Positions 1 through 7,219 of a stretch of 64,000 nucleotides of DNA are shown here, piece by piece. The stretch covers positions 80,241-144,240 of the forward strand of contig JABIWU010000090.1 of NCBI GenBank assembly GCA_018701395.1. Reading direction: 5' to 3'. The first letter of the stretch is position 1. Every line of letters begins with the position of its first letter. The position numbers and the translations under genes are program-made. The notes beneath the pieces were generated by a model, which did no database searches, had not been told where the DNA came from, and saw only the letters and a program-made list of their open reading frames with translations. Source of the stretch: Phycisphaerae bacterium (GTDB taxonomy: Bacteria > Planctomycetota > Phycisphaerae > Phycisphaerales > SM1A02).

Positions 1-636
1 ATCATAGAAAAAGATGCAGTCATTGGTGATGGTGTATGCATTCACGGCAATGCTCGCCTCGCTCGAGGCAGTCATGTTGGGGCGGGCACGATTCTTCATT
101 CAGGCGTCGTGATTGGCCATGATTGCACGGTTGGCGAAAACTGTATTCTGTTTGGGAATGTTGTCATTGGCGCAGATGGTTTTGGCTATTGTGCCTCATT
201 AGACAAAACACACCTTATGAAAATTCCGCATATTGGGAATGTTGAACTGGGGGACAATGTTGAGATTGGGGCTAATTCCTGTGTTGATCGAGGTAAGTTT
301 TCATCAACAATTGTCGGTTCTGGGACAAAACTTGATAATTTGGTGCAAATTGGGCACAATTGTAAAATTGGTCAAAACTGCGCTGTATCAGCCACTACAG
401 GCATTGCTGGCTCAGTTGTGATCGGAAATTGGGTTCAAATCGGGGGTAATGTTGGAATCGTCCCCCATGTAGTCATTGGAGATGGTGCTAAAATAGCGGC
501 AAAAAGTGGAATTATGAACAATATTCCTGCAGGCGAATCTTGGATGGGCTTACCCGCCGTTCCATTAAAAGAAGGATTGCGTCAGTGGGCTGCAGTTCGC
601 AAACTGCCTAAATTAATTACACAGCTAAACAAGTAA
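1..636 (+). CDS. lpxD: UDP-3-O-acylglucosamine N-acyltransferase LpxD (5' end outside window)
   Basis: This enzyme adds the second hydroxyacyl chain from acyl-ACP to UDP-3-O-acyl-glucosamine in lipid A synthesis in the cytoplasm. The frame is open from base 1, so 211 C-terminal residues are visible and the N-terminus is missing. The visible part is a left-handed beta-helix of hexapeptide repeats ([I/V]G-type turns throughout). The motif LDNLVQIGHNCKIG carries the histidine (residue 119 of the fragment) that aligns with the catalytic His of LpxD. The C-terminal GLPAVPLKE and short helical tail are also typical. It lies 50 nt upstream of lpxC-fabZ and lpxA, which fits a lipid A gene group. LpxD rather than LpxA is favoured because a separate LpxA follows. 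Confidence 0.93.
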   Translation: MIEKDAVIGDGVCIHGNARLARGSHVGAGTILHSGVVIGHDCTVGENCILFGNVVIGADGFGYCASLDKTHLMKIPHIGNVELGDNVEIGANSCVDRGKFSSTIVGSGTKLDNLVQIGHNCKIGQNCAVSATTGIAGSVVIGNWVQIGGNVGIVPHVVIGDGAKIAAKSGIMNNIPAGESWMGLPAVPLKEGLRQWAAVRKLPKLITQLNK

Positions 637-686
637 CTCATCCAACAAAACGCGACACCAACCTGGAATTATTCCAGTCCCTATCA

Positions 687-2051
687 ATGACAGAAGCACC
701 TAAACAAACTAAAGAAAATAAAGCCTCCGCAATGGTTGGTACTATGCAACAAACAGTTGCAAGACCAGTCACTGTAAGTGGTAAGGGCTTGTTGCTTGGC
801 AAGGATGCTGATCTAGTCATCGCACCCGCAGCCGCGGGCGAGGGCATCGTTTTTGAGAGGACGGATATTGAGCCCAAAGTTCAAATCCCCGCGATTGTTT
901 CGAATACTACGAATCGTGCAAGGCGGACAACTCTTTCTAATGGCGACGTGACAATTGAAACAGTTGAACACTTGATGTCCGCACTTGCGGGTCTTGGAAT
1001 TGACAATGCGCTCATTCGAATTGATGGGCCAGAAGTCCCGTGCGGCGATGGTTCATCCATGCCGTTTGTTGAACAGTTGATTGAAGCAGGCACTGTAAAA
1101 CAAGATCTGCCAAGGCGAGTTATGCGGATTCACGAGCCAATTTGCATCCAAGATGGTAGTGCAATGATTGCTGCTTTCCCAACAGATCAAGAGGGCTTTC
1201 AAGTTGTGTACGATTTGGATTATGGCGATGCTTCCTCTCAAATTGCACAGCAAACACAAGCATGGAGCAGTGCGAACGGTAGTTATGTAACAGATGTTGC
1301 TCCAGCACGAACGTTTAGCCTGCACGAAGAAGCACTAGCATTGCAATCACAAGGTTTGTGTACACACTTATCCCCATCAGACATATTGGTCATTGGCGAA
1401 GATGGACCAATCGATAACGCATTTCGTTTCGACAATGAACCTGTTCGACATAAAATACTCGACATCATTGGCGACTTATACCTTGCGGGCTCATTCATTC
1501 AAGGACGAATTGTTGCAAGCCGTTCTGGTCATGCGCTGAACCGTCGATTGTGCAAAGCAATTATTGAACAAGATAAAGTAGCACGGAGAGATTCGGTCAT
1601 ATCTTCGGGCTCAGAGATGGACGTTCGCGAAATCCAACGAATTATGCCTCATCGGTATCCAATGCTCCTCGTTGATCGAGTGGTGGAGATGGTTGGAGAT
1701 GAAAGAGCGGTTGGCGTTAAAAATGTCACCATCAACGAACCATTTTTTCAAGGGCATTATCCGGGCACTCCCATTATGCCAGGCGTGCTGATAGTGGAGG
1801 CGATGGCCCAACTCGGTGGATTGCTCATGAGCAGAAAACTTGAACATACGGGCAAATTAGCTGTTCTTTTGAGTTTAGACAAAGTGAAACTTCGCCATCC
1901 GGTTACTCCTGGCGACCAACTTATTCTTGAGGCAGTCACAATAAGGGCAGGGGTTCGAACGGCGGCCCTGCAATGCAAAGCATTTATTGGTTCCCGACTA
2001 GCCGCAGAGGCGCAGATTCGGTTTATGATGGTTGATGCAGAGCAAGATTAA
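687..2051 (+). CDS. lpxC/fabZ: Bifunctional UDP-3-O-acyl-GlcNAc deacetylase / 3-hydroxyacyl-ACP dehydratase (LpxC-FabZ fusion)
   Basis: A 454-residue fusion. Residues about 20-300 are LpxC, the zinc deacetylase that commits UDP-acyl-GlcNAc to lipid A: EHLMSALAGLG with zinc ligand H95, and RHKILDIIGDL with H255 and D259, plus SGHALNRRL. Residues 311-454 are FabZ: MPHRYPMLLVDR, then GHYPGTPIMPGVLIVEAMAQ with the catalytic pair H357 and E371. FabZ dehydrates 3-hydroxyacyl-ACP for fatty acid elongation and so competes with LpxA/LpxD for the same acyl donor. The ATG at 687 is used; an internal ATG at 732 would also keep both domains. Such fusions are known from Bacteroidetes and planctomycetes. 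The stop is 2 nt before lpxA. Confidence 0.97.
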   Translation: MTEAPKQTKENKASAMVGTMQQTVARPVTVSGKGLLLGKDADLVIAPAAAGEGIVFERTDIEPKVQIPAIVSNTTNRARRTTLSNGDVTIETVEHLMSALAGLGIDNALIRIDGPEVPCGDGSSMPFVEQLIEAGTVKQDLPRRVMRIHEPICIQDGSAMIAAFPTDQEGFQVVYDLDYGDASSQIAQQTQAWSSANGSYVTDVAPARTFSLHEEALALQSQGLCTHLSPSDILVIGEDGPIDNAFRFDNEPVRHKILDIIGDLYLAGSFIQGRIVASRSGHALNRRLCKAIIEQDKVARRDSVISSGSEMDVREIQRIMPHRYPMLLVDRVVEMVGDERAVGVKNVTINEPFFQGHYPGTPIMPGVLIVEAMAQLGGLLMSRKLEHTGKLAVLLSLDKVKLRHPVTPGDQLILEAVTIRAGVRTAALQCKAFIGSRLAAEAQIRFMMVDAEQD

Positions 2052-2053
2052 GT

Positions 2054-2860
2054 ATGTCGAATATTAACTCAACAGCTATTATTGATTCTTCAGCAACGAT
2101 TGCAGACGATGTGCATATTGGTCCATACTGTGTAGTTGGGCCAAATGTAACTATCCAATCTGGCACTCGTCTTCTTAACCACGTGACAGTCCAGAGTGAC
2201 ACAGATATCGGCGAAGATAATATTTTTTATCCATTTAGCGTTATAGGTGGCGATCCACAGGATAAAAAATTCGCCGGGGAAACAACGACGCTTATAATTG
2301 GCGATCGAAATCAAATTCGTGAACATGTTACGATTCATCGCGGGACGGCATTAGGTGGCGGAATAACGAGCATTGGGGACGACAACCTTCTCATGGTTGC
2401 GTCGCACGTTGCGCACGACTGTAATTTGGGCAGTGAATTAGTCATTGCAAATCAAGTAATGCTCGCCGGTCACATTACAGTTGACGATTGCGCAACAATC
2501 GGCGGCGGTGCTGGAATCAATCAATTCGCACGGATTGGTCGTTGTTCGTATGTTGGCGGCCTTGCGCGGATTACTCGCGATGTCCCGCCGTACATGATTG
2601 TTGAAGGAACCCCAGCAGAAGTACGCGCAGTAAACATCGTGGCAATGTCACGACGCGGTTATTCTGATGTGCAAATTGATGCGATGAAAACAGCACATCG
2701 ACGGTTGTTCAGAGAAAACGGTGGCGCTCTGGCTCAAAAAATGGAGCAACTGCTTGAAGAACTCGGTGAACATGAGCCAGTGCAAGCACTTTGCCAAGCA
2801 ATGGCTGCATCAGCGGCAGGTAAGCATGGCCGTTCAAACGAAAAAGTAGCAACTGCCTAG
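2054..2860 (+). CDS. lpxA: Acyl-ACP--UDP-N-acetylglucosamine O-acyltransferase LpxA
   Basis: First enzyme of lipid A synthesis, transferring a 3-hydroxyacyl chain from ACP to UDP-GlcNAc. The 268-residue protein has the LpxA layout: an N-terminal left-handed beta-helix of hexapeptide repeats, the IGGDPQDKK segment, the motif VASHVAHDCNLG with catalytic H121 (equivalent to His125 of E. coli), and a C-terminal helical part starting around residue 190 (VNIVAMSRRGYS). Length matches the family (about 260). It starts 2 nt after lpxC-fabZ, so the two are almost certainly co-transcribed and translationally linked. No lpxB follows; the next gene is convergent. Confidence 0.96.
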   Translation: MSNINSTAIIDSSATIADDVHIGPYCVVGPNVTIQSGTRLLNHVTVQSDTDIGEDNIFYPFSVIGGDPQDKKFAGETTTLIIGDRNQIREHVTIHRGTALGGGITSIGDDNLLMVASHVAHDCNLGSELVIANQVMLAGHITVDDCATIGGGAGINQFARIGRCSYVGGLARITRDVPPYMIVEGTPAEVRAVNIVAMSRRGYSDVQIDAMKTAHRRLFRENGGALAQKMEQLLEELGEHEPVQALCQAMAASAAGKHGRSNEKVATA

Positions 2861-2881
2861 CGAATCGCCTTGGTGCTTGTA

Positions 2882-3184
2882 TTAATCTTCGTCCTCACCA
2901 AATAAATATTGTTCAAACTCGTCGTCGTCATCGGATACGTCTTCAGATGGTTCATCATCTTCGCCTTTATCGGTGGGTGAATCTTCATCATCTTCATCCT
3001 CTAAGTCTGGATCGATTTCAACTTCAACGATAGTATTCTCATCTTCATCGTCACCCCAATTTTCAATGGTGGCGGTTTCAGAAGAAGGAAGTAATGTTCC
3101 AGAGCTTGGGAATGTCATGGCAAAATCGTTGGAATTAAAGGCAAATCCTGTATGTTGTTCAATAATGGGTGTTTCGATGTGCAT
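2882..3184 (-). CDS. Hypothetical highly acidic protein
   Basis: About 100 residues from the ATG at 3184. The first 45 residues are of mixed composition (MHIETPIIEQHTGFAF) and the rest is dominated by Asp and Glu with runs such as DEDDED and SDDDDEFEQ. There is no signal peptide, membrane segment or recognised domain. It is convergent with lpxA (21-nt gap) and divergent from the gene at 3372. The opposite strand has a long serine-rich reading frame that is simply the complement of the acidic codons; the acidic reading is the more protein-like. Acidic tails of this kind occur in many unrelated proteins, so no function is assigned. Confidence 0.55.
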   Translation of the reverse strand: MHIETPIIEQHTGFAFNSNDFAMTFPSSGTLLPSSETATIENWGDDEDENTIVEVEIDPDLEDEDDEDSPTDKGEDDEPSEDVSDDDDEFEQYLFGEDED

Positions 3185-3371
3185 AATCAATGTTCTACTT
3201 TGTGTATTGATATCGAAAAATGATCAAGTGTCAAGATATTGGTCTGATAATTCCGTTATTTTTTTAATAATACTGAGAAAATTGAAATGTGGTGTGAATA
3301 ATAGGTGTTGTATGTTCGATGTCAAATAAGGGCGAACTTACTAACGATGATGGGGGTACTAGAAACGAACC

Positions 3372-3821
3372 ATGACACTTCAGGTGCTACAACTAAATTC
3401 AAACATGAGCCCACGTGACCAACGTGCTGAGCGGGTTATATGGCTTTTAGGCGGCGTTATTCTTCTTAGTTTGGCGGATTTATTTCTCACCTTAACGTAT
3501 TTGACTACTGTTGGAATGAGCGAAGGCAACCCGATTGCTTTCTGGCTTTTACAGTCAACAGGTTCAGTTTGGCCATTGGCACTCTATAAAGGGCTAACAG
3601 TCGCTATCTGCGTTACGCTCTTATACAGAAATCGGCACCGCCGCCAAAGTGAACTTGCTTCATGGTGCGCTATGATGATTTTGGTTACATTGACAATTTG
3701 GTGGAATCAATATTCACACTACCAACCGATGTTACCGCTTGCTGAAAATCACATCGTCATGGTTGGAGATTCGTTCGAACAACCACACAGCAGTATTTCA
3801 ATACCAATTGTAAAACAATAA
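3372..3821 (+). CDS. Small integral membrane protein, DUF5658-like
   Basis: 149 residues with three predicted membrane segments (about 22-45, 63-82 and 92-110). The first contains the pattern ADLFLTLTYLTTVGMSEGNPIA, the DLxxTxxxxxxGxxExNP signature seen in DUF5658-type membrane proteins. The central arginine-rich loop (YRNRHRRQ) suggests the positive, cytoplasmic side between segments two and three. The C-terminal 40 residues are soluble. The function of this family is not known. A 187-bp AT-rich gap to the divergent acidic protein is the likely place for its promoter; I could not pick a clear -35/-10 pair. Confidence 0.7.
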   Translation: MTLQVLQLNSNMSPRDQRAERVIWLLGGVILLSLADLFLTLTYLTTVGMSEGNPIAFWLLQSTGSVWPLALYKGLTVAICVTLLYRNRHRRQSELASWCAMMILVTLTIWWNQYSHYQPMLPLAENHIVMVGDSFEQPHSSISIPIVKQ

Positions 3822-3843
3822 TCCGAGCAGTTTGGTGCAGTGT

Positions 3844-3855
3844 GGTCTGGTACAG
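3844..3855. repeat. Half copy of the GGTCTGGTACA repeat
   Basis: GGTCTGGTACAG occurs once here, 8 nt before the ATG of the lipoprotein gene, preceded by a related TTTGGTGCAG at 3831-3840. The same core forms the arms of inverted repeats at 17833-17894 and 27170-27193. On its own this copy is not a hairpin, so its membership in the family is tentative. Confidence 0.4.
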
Positions 3856-3862
3856 TATTCGT

Positions 3863-4318
3863 ATGAAACGTGTTAATATTCTCATGCTCCTATTCATTTG
3901 CTTTGCTGGTTGCAGTGTTCGACAGCCCAAGGCGCAATTTATTAGCGCATCGATTACACAATCAACCCCAGAAGCATTTTCAATGGATGTTGAATTTGAA
4001 ATTTTTAATACAAATGACGAGCCGCTCCAACTTATGGAGTACGACTATGTTGTTTCTGCAAACGGCACGACGGTATACACCGGCTTAGCATCAGCAGAGC
4101 AAACAATCCCACGGTGGTCATCCATCACAAATACGATTCCAGTTGTTTTACGGAGAGATTCAGTGCTAGGCACAGACCAAGTTGCTTGGAACTTGTCTGG
4201 CACACTCGGGTATGTTCCGCCGAAGGCATTTTCAGAGACATTACTTACTTCTGGCATTTGGAAGCCCTCTGCATCAATTCGTGCACATGGCCTCGTGCAA
4301 GTGCCCGCTGTAGATTGA
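3863..4318 (+). CDS. Lipoprotein with LEA2/WHy-like domain
   Basis: 151 residues from the ATG at 3863; a GTG 21 nt upstream would only add residues before the signal peptide. The N-terminus MKRVNILMLLFICFAGCS is a lipoprotein signal with lipobox FAGC, so the mature protein should be anchored in a membrane by its first cysteine. The following domain has the late-embryogenesis-abundant type 2 pattern: FEIFNTNDEPLQLMEYDY, then NGTTVYTGLAS, then a beta-rich half ending LGYVPPKAFSE. LEA2/WHy domains occur in stress-related and periplasmic proteins; the exact role here is unknown. A half copy of the GGTCTGGTACA repeat lies immediately upstream. Confidence 0.75.
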   Translation: MKRVNILMLLFICFAGCSVRQPKAQFISASITQSTPEAFSMDVEFEIFNTNDEPLQLMEYDYVVSANGTTVYTGLASAEQTIPRWSSITNTIPVVLRRDSVLGTDQVAWNLSGTLGYVPPKAFSETLLTSGIWKPSASIRAHGLVQVPAVD

Positions 4319-4420
4319 ACAAACAGAATAACTGCCTGAATAATTGGAATAATTGGTAACACGTGCAGTCGTTTAGTTTGCTGTGTGAAGTGTTCGGCTT
4401 CCTCTACCGATGGAAGTTAC

Positions 4421-5470
4421 ATGGATATAGAAGCTATTCTCGCGATTGCACTGGAAAAAGGTGCATCAGATATACATCTTGTTTCTGGTGAGCCACCGAT
4501 TATTCGAGTGGATACCGGATTGATTTCGGTAGACCAGCCAATTCTCGACCCAGAAGAAATGAATCAGCATCTTTCAAAGATGCTTACCCCGCAGCAATTC
4601 GACACACTCAAAAAAGAGCAGGACGTTGATTTGTCATGGTCGACACCCGCTTGTCGGTACAGAGTAAATGTTCACATGCAGCGCGGAATGCCAGCAATCG
4701 CAATGCGAACAGTTAAAACAAGCATTCCTCCACTTGAATCGTTAAATCTTCCACCTGCAATCGCGCCTCTGGCAGAATTGCCACGCGGTTTAGTTTTGGT
4801 AACTGGCGATACTGGTTCGGGCAAATCAACAACGCTTGCCTCATTACTAGAACGAATTAATACAACAAAACACAGACATATAATTACGCTTGAAGACCCA
4901 GTCGAATATATTTTCAATTCAAAGGGGTGCTTGATCGAACAACGAGAACTCGGCAGAGACATGCCAAGTTTTGCTTCTGGTTTGAAGCATGCACTACGTC
5001 AAGACCCCGACATTATTTTGGTAGGTGAAATGCGCGACCTTGAAACAACTTCACTTGCAATTTCAGCAGCAGAAACAGGTCACCTTGTTCTTTCAACTTT
5101 GCACACCGTAAATGCATCACAAACAGTTGAACGAATAGTTGACATGTACCCTGCGAATCAACAATCACAAATCCGTTCGATGTTAGCAAATACGTTAAAA
5201 GCAGTTATCTCTCAGACGCTCTTGCCAAAAATTGGCGGAGGAATGGTTCCTGCAGTCGAAATTTTATTGTGCGACCCAGCCGTGCGTAACATTATTAGAG
5301 AAGCACGCACATTCGAAATAGCAAACGTTATTGAAACAAACAGTCGTAAAGGCATGATTTCAAGAGATGCATCTATTGCAACCCTTGTTTTCAATGGCCT
5401 CGTCGAAAAACATATTGCAATAGAAAACTCAACCGACCCACAAAGATTACAAATGACTCTCGCTGCATAA
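4421..5470 (+). CDS. pilT: PilT-like type IV pilus ATPase
   Basis: 349 residues, the size of PilT (about 345) rather than the longer PilB/GspE. It is a hexameric cytoplasmic ATPase that powers pilus retraction or pseudopilus dynamics. N-terminal PAS-like part includes KGASDIHLVSGEPPIIR; then Walker A GDTGSGKS (129-136), the Asp box ITLEDPVEYIF, the Walker B region DPDIILVGEMRD, and the His box HLVLSTLHT. The start was placed at ATG 4421, which begins MDIEAILAIALEKGASD and has GGAAG upstream; a GTG 36 nt earlier lacks support. It is first in an operon with PilC and pseudopilin genes, and no PilB-type assembly ATPase is in the window. Confidence 0.9.
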   Translation: MDIEAILAIALEKGASDIHLVSGEPPIIRVDTGLISVDQPILDPEEMNQHLSKMLTPQQFDTLKKEQDVDLSWSTPACRYRVNVHMQRGMPAIAMRTVKTSIPPLESLNLPPAIAPLAELPRGLVLVTGDTGSGKSTTLASLLERINTTKHRHIITLEDPVEYIFNSKGCLIEQRELGRDMPSFASGLKHALRQDPDIILVGEMRDLETTSLAISAAETGHLVLSTLHTVNASQTVERIVDMYPANQQSQIRSMLANTLKAVISQTLLPKIGGGMVPAVEILLCDPAVRNIIREARTFEIANVIETNSRKGMISRDASIATLVFNGLVEKHIAIENSTDPQRLQMTLAA

Positions 5471-5480
5471 GGAAATTAGG

Positions 5481-6710
5481 ATGCCAACATACCGCTACGA
5501 ATTACAACAAGAAAGCGGAGATCTGTTGATAGGCCAGCTCGCTGCACAATCAGCCACTGGCGCTGCTAGTGCATTGCAAAATCGAGGGGGTCGAATAATA
5601 CGGCTCGTTCCAATAAATAATTCTGAGGAAAGCACCCTCAAGAAAATCTGGGTATTTATGAACGCAGGAAGTGGTCCATCAAAAAAGGACATTCTTGATT
5701 TTACTACACAGTTAGCAGTTATGGTTCGCGCGGGCATCAGTTTGCGCGTTGCGATTGGTGGTATATGCGAGCACGTAGAAAACGATAAATTTAAATCAAT
5801 TCTAAAATTAATTATCGAAGATATTGAATCTGGCGCAATGTTTTCAGATGCTATTTCGAAATTCCCAAAACTGTTCTCTCCGCTTTATATCAACATGGTC
5901 CGCGCGAGTGAATTGTCTGGTTCCTTTGGGCACATGCTTGACCGCATCGCAAAAATTATAACAAGGCAAATAGAAACACAAAAAATGATTGTTGGCGCAA
6001 GTATTTACCCTGCCGTAATTGGCGGGCTTGCAACGGTTGTTACGATTTTCTTGTTGACTTTTGTTTTGCCGCGTTTTGCTGGCGTCTTCGCTGGTAAAGA
6101 AGAAATATTGCCATGGCCTACGATTTTTCTTATGGCATTAAGTGCATGGATGGTCATCTATTGGTGGGTTGTTCCAATTGTAATTTCGTTAGTTTCTGTC
6201 TTGTTGGTCTTAGGAGGCAGAACAGAACGCGGCGGTGTCATTATAGATTCGTTGAAATTACGATTGCCCGTACTTAGAAAAATGTTGCGTGCGCTGTATA
6301 TAACTCGCTCGTTGCAAACTTTAGGTGAATTAGTAAATGCAGGCGTTCCTATTTTGAGTTCGCTTGAAGTAACCGGAAACATTTCAGGCAACAGGCAATA
6401 TTTTAAGTTGTGGGAGGATGTTGGTGCAGGCGTAAAAGATGGTCGTCGAATACACGAGATTCTCGATACAACTAATCTTTTGCCTAAGCCAGTTGTGCAA
6501 ATGATATCTGCTGGTGAAGAGTCGGGTAAGCTTGGCGATGTTCTTGAAGAAATTTCAGAGTATTACGACCGAGTTCTTCGCGATGCCGTAAAAACATTTA
6601 CAAGTTTACTTGAGCCAGCAATGATTGTTTTCATGGGTGGCATTGTAGGATTTATCGCGATGGCAATCATTCTTCCAATTTTCAAAATGAGCGCGGCAGT
6701 AACAGGATGA
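5481..6710 (+). CDS. pilC: PilC/GspF inner-membrane platform protein
   Basis: 409 residues, the usual size of the type IV pilus/type II secretion platform protein. It has two homologous helical domains, DFTTQLAVMVRAGISLRVAI near residue 75 and ITRSLQTLGELVNAGVPI near residue 275, and membrane segments at about 175-200, 215-245 and near the C-terminus (MIVFMGGIVGFIAMAIILPIF). The partner is the motor ATPase encoded 10 nt upstream; GGAAATTAGG precedes the ATG as a ribosome binding site. Its stop overlaps the next gene (ATGA). The family assignment is firm; whether it serves a pilus or a secretion pseudopilus is open. Confidence 0.93.
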   Translation: MPTYRYELQQESGDLLIGQLAAQSATGAASALQNRGGRIIRLVPINNSEESTLKKIWVFMNAGSGPSKKDILDFTTQLAVMVRAGISLRVAIGGICEHVENDKFKSILKLIIEDIESGAMFSDAISKFPKLFSPLYINMVRASELSGSFGHMLDRIAKIITRQIETQKMIVGASIYPAVIGGLATVVTIFLLTFVLPRFAGVFAGKEEILPWPTIFLMALSAWMVIYWWVVPIVISLVSVLLVLGGRTERGGVIIDSLKLRLPVLRKMLRALYITRSLQTLGELVNAGVPILSSLEVTGNISGNRQYFKLWEDVGAGVKDGRRIHEILDTTNLLPKPVVQMISAGEESGKLGDVLEEISEYYDRVLRDAVKTFTSLLEPAMIVFMGGIVGFIAMAIILPIFKMSAAVTG

Positions 6711-7219
6711 CCCGAAGATCAAACACATCACGTAGGGGTTTTTGGATTGTCGAATCTGCAGTTGCGATAGCGGTGATTGGAATTGGAGTCGTCGCTATTG
6801 TTGGTTCGCAACAAGCGTGGCACATTCAAGCGGTTGCTTCCGAAGAACTCGCAACAGGGATGCGCCTTGCGACTGAAATTAGAGAGTTATCACTTTTGTT
6901 ACCGGCAAATGACCCTATTACTGGTTCGGCTACTTGGGGTTCTGAGGTTGGCGAAGTGTTGCCGTATGACATTGATGACTTAGATGATCTAGACACTGTT
7001 GTTTTCTCAGAAGCAGGAGGAACAGGCCCTATTGATGCAACGGGAACAACAATCATTGGAATGATAGGTTGGGAACAACAAATAACAGTGTGCTGTGTTG
7101 ATCCGTTTGACATAACAGCAGTCGTTGTAGACGGCGGCTCAGAGACAGTACGAATAGAAGTTTCTGTTTTACACAACGGAAAAGAAATTACGAGGTTGCC
7201 ATGGATTGCACCAAGATGA
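6707..7219 (+). CDS. Type II secretion/type IV pilus minor pseudopilin (GspI/PilV-like)
   Basis: 170 residues. The basic leader MTRRSNTSRRG is followed by the prepilin peptidase site G/FWIVES with Glu at position 5 of the mature chain and a hydrophobic helix VAIAVIGIGVVAIVG. The remainder is a soluble globular domain rich in acidic residues (DIDDLDDLDT). The start overlaps the stop of pilC by 4 nt (ATGA), so the two are translationally coupled. The short size and position between PilC and a GspK/PilX-like gene suggest a minor pseudopilin of the GspI or PilV kind, but the soluble domain is too divergent to name it. Confidence 0.8.
   Translation: MTRRSNTSRRGFWIVESAVAIAVIGIGVVAIVGSQQAWHIQAVASEELATGMRLATEIRELSLLLPANDPITGSATWGSEVGEVLPYDIDDLDDLDTVVFSEAGGTGPIDATGTTIIGMIGWEQQITVCCVDPFDITAVVVDGGSETVRIEVSVLHNGKEITRLPWIAPR

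Noticed and set aside
2973..3329. Serine-rich plus-strand frame opposite the acidic gene
   Set aside because: It is the complement of Asp/Glu codons; composition is unlike a real protein and the minus-strand reading has an ATG and a plausible acidic chain.
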